DNA of 64,000 nucleotides from the NCBI GenBank assembly GCA_031425155.1, contig JANPIV010000048.1:173459-237458 (forward strand), in the 5' to 3' direction. The notes below the pieces were generated by a model that saw only the letters and a list, made by a program, of their open reading frames with translations, searched no databases and was not told the origin of the DNA. A program made the translations under genes and the position numbers. Position 1 is the first letter of the stretch. Each line of letters opens with the position of its first letter. Below, piece by piece: positions 34,210-43,240 of the stretch. Source of the stretch: M3007 sp031425155 (lineage in GTDB: Bacteria; Bacteroidota; Bacteroidia; Chitinophagales; Saprospiraceae).

Positions 34210-35658
34210 ATGAAAAAATGTTTGCCCCTTCTGCTGCTGGCAGTCCTCTGCGGCGGTAGCCTTTTTGCCCAAACCCTCATTTCCGCCACGCTGCTCGGCA
34301 GCCGCACCAAAGCGCAGATCACCTCCCAATTTAATATACCGCTCATCCAATATGGTGCTAAATTTTATCGCCTGCAATACACTTCCACGGCCATAAATGG
34401 CACCTTGGATACCGTGTCGGGTTTGCTTGTGGTGCCGGATAATGTGAATAAAGTCTATCCACGGCTGGTCTATCAGCACGGCACCTCCGGGTCTAAATTC
34501 GATGTGCCATCTTATACCGCTACGAATGGCGGCGAGGGTACGATTGGAATACTTTTGGCTGGTTTAGGCTACGTCACTTTGGCACCCGATTATCTGGGTT
34601 TAGGTGTTTCCAAAGGTTTTCACCCGTATGTCCACGCGGCCAGTGAAGCATCGGTGGCGATTGATATGCTGCGGGCTGCCGGGCAGTATGCTTTGCAAAA
34701 TGGTGTTCATACCAATGAGCAATTATTCATCACCGGTTACTCGCAGGGCGGCCATGCAGCGATGGCTCTGCACCGCGCTATTGAACAGGATTCTACCCAC
34801 GAATTTACGGTTACTGCCGCTGCACCCATGTCTGGCCCGTACAGCATTTCGGGGGTGATGCGCAACCTCATTTTGACCGATGCCGTCTATTATTATCCGG
34901 CCTATATTCCGAATACGGCCCTGTCCTTCCAGACGGTGTATGGCAACCTGTTTACCCAGCCCAGCGACATTTTCCGTCCGGCTTATGCGGGCATAATTAC
35001 CCAGTTTTATAATGGTCAAATCACACTGACTCAACTTAATACGCAATTAATCAGTCTGTTAACGACCAATGAAGGTTCGAGCCGACCGATTAAAATGCTG
35101 AAAGACGAAGTGGTGCAGTCCATCCTGAACGACCCGAATTCTCCGATCAATGTGGCCCTGGCGAAAAACGATACCTACAATAATTGGGTACCCGAAGCAC
35201 CGATGCGGCTGTTCTATTGCATGGCCGATGATCAGGTGCCTTTTGAGAACAGCATTGTCGCCCGCGATACACTGACCGCTGTCGGAGCACCTAATTTTCA
35301 GGCCACCGACGTGAATCCCACTGCCGATCACGGGGGCTGTGTCACGCCAGCCCTTACCGCGACGGTGCTCTTTTTCCTTGGTTTTCAACAAATTACGACG
35401 GATGTCACCGATCCGCTCAACACCTGGCAGTTGAGTATTTCCCCTAATCCAGCGACCAACAATGTAATTTTGAAAGCCATTCCCGTGGCCGGTAAATTTG
35501 AAATTGTGGACCTGCGGGGCAGGGTAGTTACCTCCGCCGCAGTACGCAAAGGAGAACATGCGCTGGATGTGTCTGGGCTGGCTAATGGCGTGTATTTGGC
35601 CCGGTTTATGGCACCGAGTAAGGAAGCCTGGGTGGAAAAATTGCTGATCCGGCGGTAG
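34210..35658 (+). CDS. Secreted alpha/beta hydrolase (lipase-like), T9SS type A
   Basis: 482 residues from the ATG at 34210 (signal peptide MKKCLPLLLLAVLCGGSLFAQ). The catalytic domain spans about residues 40-395: YQHGTSGS, S178 in GYSQGGH (nucleophile elbow), an acidic residue in YCMADDQVPFENS and H374 in ADHGGC. It resembles secretory lipases/prolyl oligopeptidase-like esterases. The last 75 residues (ISPNPATNNVILKA ... GVYLARFM) are a T9SS type A sorting domain, so the enzyme is exported to the cell surface. The TAG stop lies within a palindromic repeat that starts at 35655. TACTTTTG at 34114-34121 may be the -7 box. Confidence 0.88.
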   Translation: MKKCLPLLLLAVLCGGSLFAQTLISATLLGSRTKAQITSQFNIPLIQYGAKFYRLQYTSTAINGTLDTVSGLLVVPDNVNKVYPRLVYQHGTSGSKFDVPSYTATNGGEGTIGILLAGLGYVTLAPDYLGLGVSKGFHPYVHAASEASVAIDMLRAAGQYALQNGVHTNEQLFITGYSQGGHAAMALHRAIEQDSTHEFTVTAAAPMSGPYSISGVMRNLILTDAVYYYPAYIPNTALSFQTVYGNLFTQPSDIFRPAYAGIITQFYNGQITLTQLNTQLISLLTTNEGSSRPIKMLKDEVVQSILNDPNSPINVALAKNDTYNNWVPEAPMRLFYCMADDQVPFENSIVARDTLTAVGAPNFQATDVNPTADHGGCVTPALTATVLFFLGFQQITTDVTDPLNTWQLSISPNPATNNVILKAIPVAGKFEIVDLRGRVVTSAAVRKGEHALDVSGLANGVYLARFMAPSKEAWVEKLLIRR

Positions 35659-35723
35659 GGGCAACCCTTTCGGTCGCCTTACCACCCCATCATCGTTAGG
35701 GCAACCGCGAGGGTTGCCCCTAC
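35655..35723. repeat. Palindromic repeat family P6, intergenic copy
   Basis: GTAGGGGCAACCC... (35655-35678) and its inverted partner ...GGGTTGCCCCTAC (35696-35723). Each outer end contributes the TAG stop codon of the gene running into it. A further half-copy lies inside the ABC ATPase gene at 36556-36582. Confidence 0.9.
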
Positions 35724-37444
35724 TGCCCCGGAATCGCGTCAATCAATTTTTGCACGTATTCGCTTTCCGGGTGGGCATATATCTGTTCCGGGAAACCAAG
35801 CGTCTCGACCTGCCCACGATTCATGATGAGCAGTCGGTCGCACATTTGTTTAATCACGCTCAAATCGTGCGAAATGAAAAGATAAGTGAGGCCAAATTGC
35901 TCCCGCAAATCGAGCAATAAATTGAGCACCGTGGCCTGCACCGATACATCGAGTGCGGAGACCATTTCATCACAGATCAATAATTTCGGTTCCAATGCCA
36001 GCGCACGGGCAATACAAATGCGCTGGCGTTGGCCGCCCGAAAACTCGTGCGGATAACGCTGAAAATGATCGGCTTCCAGGCCCACCGTTTCCAGCAAATC
36101 CACGGCTTTTTCGCGGCGGGTGCGGTCATTACCATGCAGACGATGCACCTGCAAAGGTTCCAAAATGGCCTGCCCAATCGTCATCCGTGGATTCAGTGAA
36201 GAGTAGGGGTCTTGAAACACCACTTGAATATCGCGTCGGTAGGGACGCATCTCCGCTTCATTTAAGTCCAACAGATTCAATCCATTATAAATAACTTCGC
36301 CGCTGTGTGCGGGTGTTAATCTTGCAATCGCACGGCCCAACGAAGTCTTGCCGCAGCCGGATTCGCCAGCCAGCCCGAAGGTCTCGCCGGGATATACGTC
36401 AAAACTCACCTGATCTACTGCATTCAACCAATCGGTAGGTTGACCCAGCCAGTTTTTGTGGGCAGGGTAGCGGACGGTCAGATCTTTGACCTGCAAAACC
36501 GGCGGTTGTGCGTACAAAATTGCCTGGCGGGTTTCGGTTTCGGCGGGCGTGATCGCCGTAGGGGCAACCCTTGCGGTTGCCCAATCCGTGGTTGCCAAAA
36601 AATCCGCGATAGTCGGTAGCCGATGCCACCGATGATGCAGCGAAGGCCGACAAGCCACCAAACCTTTAGTATAAGGATGTTGGGGATCACGCAGCACCTG
36701 CGCCACGGGGCCACTTTCGACGATAGTGCCCTGATACATGACCATGACGCGGTCGCATATTTCGGAAATAACGCCCAGATCGTGGCTGATGAACAACATG
36801 GACAGGTTGCGCTCCGCGCGCAGATCGCGCATGAGTTCGAGAATGGTTTTTTGCACCGTCACGTCCAGCGCGGTGGTCGGCTCATCAGCGATGAGCAGCG
36901 CGGGCTGACACGACATGGCCATGGCGATCATCACCCGTTGCTTTTGACCGCCGCTTATTTCGTGTGGATAAGCCTGAAAAATCCGCAATGGATCGGGGAG
37001 TTTTACCCGCTCGAACAGGGCCAGCGTTTGGGCATGGGCCACTTCAAAGTCCACTTTTTGGTGCAATTGAATCGCCTCGGTCACCTGATTTCCGCAGCGA
37101 AAAACGGGATTCAGCGAGGTCATCGGCTCCTGAAAGATCATGGCGATTTCGGCGCCGCGATACTGTTGCAGCGTTTCTTCCGGCAATTTCAATAAGTCTA
37201 TGGGCGTGGGCTGACGCGGTGACTGATACAGTATTTCTCCATTGATTTTTACGCTGGCATCGCTGCCCAGCAGCCGCATGATGGCCAGCGAAGTCACTGA
37301 TTTTCCCGAACCGGATTCCCCGACAATACCCAATGTTTCGCCCGGACCAAGATGCAGGGAAATACCATCCACGGCTTTGGTATGGCCACGGTCGGAACGA
37401 AACTCTACCTGCAAATTATTGATGGTCAACAAATTGGACGGCAT
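35720..37444 (-). CDS. Peptide-type ABC transporter, two fused ATPase domains
   Basis: 574 residues, a fusion of DppD- and DppF-like ATPases (as in YejF/GsiA). First domain: Walker A GESGSGKS, signature SGGQKQR, Walker B ALLIADEPTT. Second domain: GESGCGKTS, SGGQRQR, LLICDEMVSALD. The linker (about residues 265-320) contains WATARVAPT, encoded by an in-frame copy of the P6 repeat. It should power uptake of peptides or similar solutes with permeases and a binding protein, none of which is in this window. Its TAG stop comes from the P6 palindrome. Confidence 0.9.
   Translation of the reverse strand: MPSNLLTINNLQVEFRSDRGHTKAVDGISLHLGPGETLGIVGESGSGKSVTSLAIMRLLGSDASVKINGEILYQSPRQPTPIDLLKLPEETLQQYRGAEIAMIFQEPMTSLNPVFRCGNQVTEAIQLHQKVDFEVAHAQTLALFERVKLPDPLRIFQAYPHEISGGQKQRVMIAMAMSCQPALLIADEPTTALDVTVQKTILELMRDLRAERNLSMLFISHDLGVISEICDRVMVMYQGTIVESGPVAQVLRDPQHPYTKGLVACRPSLHHRWHRLPTIADFLATTDWATARVAPTAITPAETETRQAILYAQPPVLQVKDLTVRYPAHKNWLGQPTDWLNAVDQVSFDVYPGETFGLAGESGCGKTSLGRAIARLTPAHSGEVIYNGLNLLDLNEAEMRPYRRDIQVVFQDPYSSLNPRMTIGQAILEPLQVHRLHGNDRTRREKAVDLLETVGLEADHFQRYPHEFSGGQRQRICIARALALEPKLLICDEMVSALDVSVQATVLNLLLDLREQFGLTYLFISHDLSVIKQMCDRLLIMNRGQVETLGFPEQIYAHPESEYVQKLIDAIPGQ
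36556..36582. repeat. P6 repeat half-copy inside the ABC ATPase gene
   Basis: GTAGGGGCAACCCTTGCGG followed by TTGCCC, nearly identical to the ends of the intergenic element at 35655-35723. It is read in frame on the minus strand as WATARVAPT in the linker between the two ATPase domains. Confidence 0.85.
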
Positions 37445-37446
37445 CG

Positions 37447-37477
37447 CTCATAACTTATAACTCATAACTCATAACTT
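37447..37477. repeat. ATAACTC heptamer repeat (family P7), copy 1
   Basis: Four consecutive ATAACT(C/T) units with period seven fill the 37-base space between the ABC gene start and the rnd stop. The reverse-strand version recurs at 63812-63860. It resembles the short tandemly repeated heptamers described in cyanobacteria. Confidence 0.85.
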
Positions 37478-37481
37478 TAAA

Positions 37482-38648
37482 TCACATCCTCAACTGGCAT
37501 ACCTCGCCTTCCCATTCCATCTTGACCCGTTTGCCTTTTTTTAGCCAGGTCACCAGTTCCGCGCCCATCAGTTCTGCGCGCCAGCCGGTGAGCAGCGTTT
37601 GATCGAAGTCGGGGCTGCCGGATTTCAGGCGGTTAAAATCGCCTTTCGGGAAAAGCAAAGCGGCACTGATCTCGCGCTCCAGGCATTTCTTTTTGATAAA
37701 ATGGTAGAGCAGTTCCATCGTCCATTCGCGCTCCGGGTCTTCCGGCGCAGGCTTGGGCAGTTGCTCCAGGAAAGTACGCTCTTCTGGAGTCGCGGGCGTT
37801 TTCCACAGGTTTTGCCAGGCATCCAAATTGCGTTTCCAAACGTTCTCCTGCAAGGTGCGATTCGAGCGGAACGCATTGGGGCCGTCCTTGGTAGCCCGCA
37901 AAACGGTGCTGATGTGGCGGCTTTCGAGCACCCGTTCCTTGGGCACGTTCAGTTCCATCGCCCGTTCGCGCCGCCAGCGATAAAGCCGCATCAGCAGGAG
38001 TTTTTCGCGTATATCGAGTTGATGCACGAAATCGTTGGCCAGCAGTTCTTTATTCGGATCCACGAGGTAAAACTCCGCTGATTCCCACTTCCGGTTTTCT
38101 TCCCGCGCCCAGGTTTCCCGCTGGTGGCGACGCAGTTTTTCAGTCAATTTTGTATGCAGATCAGGCAGGTATTTCACGTCTTCAATAGCATAATCGAGGG
38201 CCTTGCGTTCAATCGGACGCGCTTCCCAGTCAGCCACAGTGTGGCTTTTGGCCAGCGTGACGCGCAATTCGCGCTCCACGATCTTGCCAAAACCAGCGGG
38301 ATAGTTGTAGCCCACAAACCCGGCGGCGATCTGTGTATCGAAAGTGTTGAGCGGCACCGTCCCGTAGAGCGTGTTCAGCAGGCGGTAATCGTTGTCGCCG
38401 GCGTGGGTGATTTTCAGGATGGCGGGATCGGCCAGCAGTGCGAGGAAGCGATCCAGATTTTTGATGTACAGGGTGTCCACCAGGTATATATCGGCTTCGG
38501 CGACGATCTGAATGAGGCAAAGCACCGGGACGTACGACTTTTCGCCGACGAATTCGGTATCGAAGCCAAGCCAGGCAGACTCACGCAATCCGTCCATCAC
38601 GGCGTCGAATTCCTGCTGTTTTTCGAGGAAATGTATGCGGTATTCCAT
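37482..38648 (-). CDS. rnd: Ribonuclease D
   Basis: 388 residues. The N-terminal DEDDy exonuclease domain shows WLGFDTEFVGE (about residue 28), ILKITHAGDNDYRLL (about 100) and LDYAIEDVKYLPDLH (about 160), giving the Asp/Glu/Asp/Asp and Tyr residues. The remainder is an HRDC-type helical region, with a final basic stretch (WLKKGKRVKMEWEG). It trims 3' ends of tRNA precursors and other stable RNAs. Its usual family length is 370-390. Confidence 0.92.
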   Translation of the reverse strand: MEYRIHFLEKQQEFDAVMDGLRESAWLGFDTEFVGEKSYVPVLCLIQIVAEADIYLVDTLYIKNLDRFLALLADPAILKITHAGDNDYRLLNTLYGTVPLNTFDTQIAAGFVGYNYPAGFGKIVERELRVTLAKSHTVADWEARPIERKALDYAIEDVKYLPDLHTKLTEKLRRHQRETWAREENRKWESAEFYLVDPNKELLANDFVHQLDIREKLLLMRLYRWRRERAMELNVPKERVLESRHISTVLRATKDGPNAFRSNRTLQENVWKRNLDAWQNLWKTPATPEERTFLEQLPKPAPEDPEREWTMELLYHFIKKKCLEREISAALLFPKGDFNRLKSGSPDFDQTLLTGWRAELMGAELVTWLKKGKRVKMEWEGEVCQLRM

Positions 38649-38868
38649 GCGGTAAAAGTACGGCAGTCAGTGGATATTTATAATCCCAAAAACGATATTG
38701 CACCCGAGTTCGCTCTATGAATAATGTGACGAAATTTTCATTTGCCGTTTATGCAAAAGAATATCCTCCGAACATCGTTTACTTAGCTCCACCCAACCAA
38801 ATCCTTCACGCATCCGTCTTTCACCTTACCCTTTGGCAATCAACAACTTAATTATATAAAAATATTCC

Positions 38869-41800
38869 ATGAAAAAATTTCTTTTCGGTCTGGCTGTCTT
38901 TTTTGTGCTGCTCATTGGCGTGCTTTTCGCCGTGCCCTATTTATTTAAGGACGAAATAACCGCCCAAATTAAAAAGGCAGCCAACGAAAGCCTCAATGCC
39001 ACGCTCGATTTCAAGGACGTGGATCTCTCGGTATTTCGGCATTTTCCAAAATTATCCGTCGGCCTGGAAGGGCTGGACATCACCGGCGTGGGGGCTTTCG
39101 ACGGCGTCAAACTCGTGCAATGCGAACGCCTGGATGTGACGGTGGACCTGTGGTCGGCCATTTTTGGCGATCAGGTGGACATCAAAGGGCTGTTTTTCAA
39201 ACGCCCGGATATCCGCGTGTATGTGCTCTCCGACGGCAGTGCCAACTACGACATCACCAAACCCGAAGACGTGACCAAGCCCACGGCCACCGACGAAGGC
39301 AGTAGCACTATTCGGCTGGAAAAATACAGCATTGAGGACGGTAAACTTCTCTACGACGACCGTACGCTGGATATGCGCGCCGAACTGTCGGGTCTGGAAC
39401 ACGAAGGCAGTGGCGAATTCACCGCCGATATTTATGATCTGGTGATGAAAACCAAACTCCAGCAACTTTCGGTCAACTACGGCGGGGTGCAATATTTGAG
39501 CAAAGCCCGTGCGGACTGGGACGCCATCTTGGGCGCGGATATGAAGAATATGCGTTTTACTTTTAAAGATAATAGCCTGAAAGTGAACGATTTGGATGTG
39601 ACACTGGATGGCTGGGTGCAAATGCCGGAGAATACCGAAGACATTCTGATGGACCTGACTTTTGGTACCCCGGCCAATACCTTCAAAAGCCTGCTGTCTA
39701 TCGTGCCCGGTGCTTACACCCAGGATTTCAAAGACGTGCAAGCCAATGGGACGGTGCAGTTTGCGGGGTTTGCCAAAGGCACCTATAATGAAACGACCTA
39801 TCCGGCTTTCAAACTGGATTTCAAGGTGGGCAACGCTGATTTCAAATATCCGAGCCTGCCCCTGGGCGTGACCAATATTAATGTGGATGCTTCCATCAAC
39901 AGCCCTTCGCAGCGGCTGAACGATATGACGGTGAATATTCCGGCTTTCAGCCTGAAAATAGGTTCCAATCCACTCGAAGGCCGTTTTTTCCTGAAAACCC
40001 CGGAAAGCGACCCGAACGTGGATATGCGCCTCAACGGCACTTTGAACCTCGGCGAACTTGCCAAGGCCTTCCCGATGGAAGGTGTACAGGAATTGACCGG
40101 CATCATCAAGGCCAACATGACCATTAAAGCGGCGATGAGTCAGATTGATCGCCAGCAGTATGACCAGGTAAATATGGCGGGCGATTTTGGGATGACGGGC
40201 ATTAATTATCGCGCCGAAGGTACGCCGCCGGTGACGATCAATTCCCTGAGCACCAGCCTGACCCCGCAACGCGTGGACATCAAAAATTTTGACGCTAAAC
40301 TGGGCCGCAGCGACCTCCGCGCCTCCGGTTCGATAGATAATATTCTGGCCTATTTCAGTACCACCAAAACCATGCGCGGCAACTTGGTTTTCACCTCGAA
40401 TTATTTCGATGCCAACGAATGGATGGAGCCGGAACCCGCCGACGGCAGCAAGGCCCCTGCTGACGTGCCCGCTACGACGACCAGCACTGTCGCTACCGAA
40501 AAGGTATTTGATCGCTGGGATTTTACGATGGATGGCAAGATCAACCGGCTGAAATACGACACCTACGATTTGACGAATATGGACATGAAGGGCCATTTTA
40601 CGCCCAATAAAATGACTATCAGCGATTTCGGGATGAAGATCGGCGCGAGCGATCTGCACGGCAACGGCACCATCCTGAATGCCTGGGACTACTTGTTTGA
40701 CAACCGCACGGTGTCGGGTGTCATCAATCTGAATTCCATGTATTTTGATGCCAATTACTTTATGACCGATGCGCCTGCTGCCACCGCGTCGGCCAATAAA
40801 GCGGCTCCTGTGCCACCTGCCGAAGTCATGCTGGTCCCGGAAAATATGGACATGACCATCAATGCCAAGTTCGATAAGGTGAAATACACCAACATGGATT
40901 TGAATAATCTGGATGGCCAGATCATCGTCAAAAATGGCGCGGCGAAATTGCGTGATTGTACAGCGCAGGTGCTCGGCGGGAAAGTTGGCGTGAATGGCGA
41001 ATACAACACCACCGACGCAGCCAAACCGGCTTTCAATATAGACCTCGCGCTGTTGAATATGGGCTTCAAAGATGCTTTCCAGACCTTTGCCACGGTAAAA
41101 GCGCTGGCACCTGTTGCGCAGTTGATTGATGGAAAATTCAATACGACACTTTCAATGAGTGGCCTGCTCGGCAAGGATATGACGCCGGATTTCTCTACCT
41201 TGTCCGCTGCGGGCTTTATTGAGACTTTGAGTGCTATTCTCAATAATTTCAAGCCGTTGAACGACATCAGTACGAAATTGAACGTGCCGTATTTGAATAA
41301 ACTGGAGTTGAAAAACACCAAAAACTGGTTTGAAGTAAAAGATGGTAGCGTGACTGTCAAACCTTTCGATGTGCAGATGCGCGATGTGGCCATGAAAATT
41401 GGCGGTTCACACAGCCTGACCAACGAAATGAGCTACCAGATTGTCACCAAAGCACCCCGCAAATTGCTAGGTTCGGCGGCCAATTCGGGTATAGACTTCC
41501 TGTCCAAAGAAGCCTCCAAATATGGTGTCAATCTCGCGCAGGGTGAATTTATCAACGTCCGTTTTGACCTGACTGGCTCGCTGTTCAGCCCGAAAGTGGC
41601 GATGAAAGTGCTGGGCTCTGATGGCGAAAGCACCTTGAAAGATGAAGCCGGAGCCACGTTGAAAGCAACGATGGACAAGGCCACGGATTCGCTCAGAAAC
41701 GTCGCCAGCCGCGAACTGGATAAAGGCAAACAGCAAGCCGCCGCCGCCGCTCAAAAGGCCGCCGATAGCCTGCGTGTTCTGGCGGATAAGAAAATAAAGG

Positions 41801-41988
41801 AAGCCACCGATAAAGCAACTCAGGCCGCCAAGGACAAACTTGGTCAGGAAGTGGGCTCAAAAGTCGGCGCGGAAGCGACCAAAAAGGCCGAAGAAGTCCT
41901 CGGCGACAAAGGCACAAAATCGGTAGAGGAAGCCAAGAAAAAGCTGGAAGGCTGGGATCCGTTTAAAAAGAAGAAGAAAGAGAACTAA
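38869..41988 (+). CDS. AsmA-like protein
   Basis: 1039 residues with one N-terminal membrane helix (FGLAVFFVLLIGVLFAVPYLF), then the AsmA opening IKKAANESLNATLDFKDVDLSVFRHFPKLSV and a very long repetitive beta domain with repeated NLDGQI/LRDCTAQVLGGKVGVNGEY patterns ending near residue 900. The final 120 residues are an Ala/Lys/Glu-rich coiled coil (KQQAAAAAQKAADSLR). AsmA-like proteins belong to the bridge-type lipid transport superfamily with TamB and YhdP and span the periplasm. A role in phospholipid transport or outer membrane upkeep is inferred. Lone gene. Confidence 0.85.
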   Translation: MKKFLFGLAVFFVLLIGVLFAVPYLFKDEITAQIKKAANESLNATLDFKDVDLSVFRHFPKLSVGLEGLDITGVGAFDGVKLVQCERLDVTVDLWSAIFGDQVDIKGLFFKRPDIRVYVLSDGSANYDITKPEDVTKPTATDEGSSTIRLEKYSIEDGKLLYDDRTLDMRAELSGLEHEGSGEFTADIYDLVMKTKLQQLSVNYGGVQYLSKARADWDAILGADMKNMRFTFKDNSLKVNDLDVTLDGWVQMPENTEDILMDLTFGTPANTFKSLLSIVPGAYTQDFKDVQANGTVQFAGFAKGTYNETTYPAFKLDFKVGNADFKYPSLPLGVTNINVDASINSPSQRLNDMTVNIPAFSLKIGSNPLEGRFFLKTPESDPNVDMRLNGTLNLGELAKAFPMEGVQELTGIIKANMTIKAAMSQIDRQQYDQVNMAGDFGMTGINYRAEGTPPVTINSLSTSLTPQRVDIKNFDAKLGRSDLRASGSIDNILAYFSTTKTMRGNLVFTSNYFDANEWMEPEPADGSKAPADVPATTTSTVATEKVFDRWDFTMDGKINRLKYDTYDLTNMDMKGHFTPNKMTISDFGMKIGASDLHGNGTILNAWDYLFDNRTVSGVINLNSMYFDANYFMTDAPAATASANKAAPVPPAEVMLVPENMDMTINAKFDKVKYTNMDLNNLDGQIIVKNGAAKLRDCTAQVLGGKVGVNGEYNTTDAAKPAFNIDLALLNMGFKDAFQTFATVKALAPVAQLIDGKFNTTLSMSGLLGKDMTPDFSTLSAAGFIETLSAILNNFKPLNDISTKLNVPYLNKLELKNTKNWFEVKDGSVTVKPFDVQMRDVAMKIGGSHSLTNEMSYQIVTKAPRKLLGSAANSGIDFLSKEASKYGVNLAQGEFINVRFDLTGSLFSPKVAMKVLGSDGESTLKDEAGATLKATMDKATDSLRNVASRELDKGKQQAAAAAQKAADSLRVLADKKIKEATDKATQAAKDKLGQEVGSKVGAEATKKAEEVLGDKGTKSVEEAKKKLEGWDPFKKKKKEN

Positions 41989-41994
41989 TAAAGG

Positions 41995-42200
41995 AATGTG
42001 GCCAATGTGAATTTTAATGTGGTCAATTGCTTTGAATGTGACCAACGTGTTGCGTTCACGTTTCAAGGTGGCCAATTAATTGAATATGGTCAATGGGCGT
42101 AGCATTTAGCCCATTGACCACATTATTTTATTATTGACCACATTCCTTTTCAATTGTTCACGTTTTTCACATTGGCCACATTTAAATAATTGACCACATT
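41995..42200. repeat. Long imperfect palindrome of GTGGTCAAT units, family P8
   Basis: The left half carries repeated GTGG(C/T)CAAT and the right half ATTGACCAC, centred on a hairpin GGTCAATGGGC/GCCCATTGACC (42088-42119). It fills the whole space between the AsmA-like and methyltransferase-like genes. The same unit recurs at 60074-60090. Confidence 0.85.
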
Positions 42201-42215
42201 ATTTTTTAATTCGTC

Positions 42216-42905
42216 ATGCAAATTCCCTGGTGGAAAAAATGGATATCGCACCTCACGCCGCTGACGCTGGAGGAAACCGGCTCGGAACAGAACCCGGAAC
42301 TTACCGTCAACCTGGATCGGGGGCGGGTGCAGCTGTTGAGTGGCGATGCGATTTATTCCTGGGATGACCTGTACCGCAATTTTGATATTGCCTTCGAGGA
42401 ACTGCATCTGGAGCAATACCCGTTTGAAGATGTGCTGCTACTGGGGCTTGGCTTGGGTAGTATTCCCGTTTTGCTGGAGCAAAAGTACGGGCGCAACTAT
42501 CGCTACACCGCCGTGGAATGGGACGAAACGGTGACCGACCTGGCCCTGCGATACACGCTGTCGCGTTTGAAAAGTCCGGTGGATATAGTGACTGCCGACG
42601 CCGAAGTGTTCATTGATGTGTGTCAGGATACGTTTGATCTGCTCATTGTGGATCTTTTTGAAGATGACCTGACGCCGCCGCAGTTTGAAACGCCGGAGTT
42701 TTTGGAGTCCTGTGATGACTTACTTCGCCCCGGCGGTATGCTTTTGTTCAATCGTTTGCACGGTGCGCCGAAAGATAAAGTGGCGGCGGAAAGATTTTTT
42801 GAAAGAACTTTCAAAAAGATTTTCCCCGATTCCTGGACGATTGATACGCAGGGCAACTGGATATTATGCGCCAAAAAAATGGGGTCTCCCATCGTGGAAT
42901 CTTGA
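42216..42905 (+). CDS. Spermidine-synthase-like methyltransferase-fold protein
   Basis: 229 residues. Rossmann-type fold with glycine motif LLLGLGLGSIP (about residue 73), an acidic residue in TAVEWDE (about 98), TADAEVFI and LIVDLFEDD (about 135-150), LLRPGGMLLFNRL (about 172). This is the spermidine synthase/SAM-dependent methyltransferase pattern. The full polyamine-site residues of SpeE are not evident, so it may be a methyltransferase of unknown substrate. It lies alone between the P8 palindrome and the PorP leader region. Confidence 0.7.
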   Translation: MQIPWWKKWISHLTPLTLEETGSEQNPELTVNLDRGRVQLLSGDAIYSWDDLYRNFDIAFEELHLEQYPFEDVLLLGLGLGSIPVLLEQKYGRNYRYTAVEWDETVTDLALRYTLSRLKSPVDIVTADAEVFIDVCQDTFDLLIVDLFEDDLTPPQFETPEFLESCDDLLRPGGMLLFNRLHGAPKDKVAAERFFERTFKKIFPDSWTIDTQGNWILCAKKMGSPIVES

Positions 42906-43240
42906 ATTTTTTCAAAAATATGCTTATTTGACCGTTGCCTGACAATTTCCGACCGTTTAAACAATAGTTTTACAAAGAAGCGGTAAAGTTTTTGCAAGTA
43001 AATGAAATTAATACCTTTGCCTTTATTTCTCTCATCCCATGATTAGTTTCTGCCCGCCCCACGGCAGTCGGTGAATTTATTCATCATCCCACCGTCCTTT
43101 TATGTTCCATTACCGCCTTTACGCCGGTCGGCATTCCGACTGTTGGTACACTATTTGACTATACCGAAACCAAACATCGTTTCGTTACGATAATCTTAGC
43201 GACAGATTTTTTTTCTAAAAATACTTAACTTTCAGCGCTT
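42906..43240 (+). promoter_or_regulatory. 335-bp spacer with Bacteroidota promoter and long leader
   Basis: TTTG at 42991-42994, 17 bases, TACCTTTG at 43012-43019 fits the Bacteroidota -33/-7 promoter, giving a leader of about 215 bases for the PorP gene. It includes a possible 11-codon mini-ORF (43039-43074, MISFCPPHGSR) and GC-rich partial hairpins around GCAGTCGG and GCCGGTCGGC. No riboswitch family is recognised. Confidence 0.55.

Noticed and set aside
35720..37444. Frameshift or pseudogene caused by the internal P6 repeat
   Set aside because: The frame stays open and both ATPase domains keep all motifs.
37447..37477. CRISPR or phage attachment site
   Set aside because: Seven-base tandem units with no spacers, no cas genes, no integrase nearby.
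43039..43074. Amino-acid attenuator leader peptide
   Set aside because: The 11-residue peptide is not rich in one amino acid and the downstream genes are not biosynthetic.
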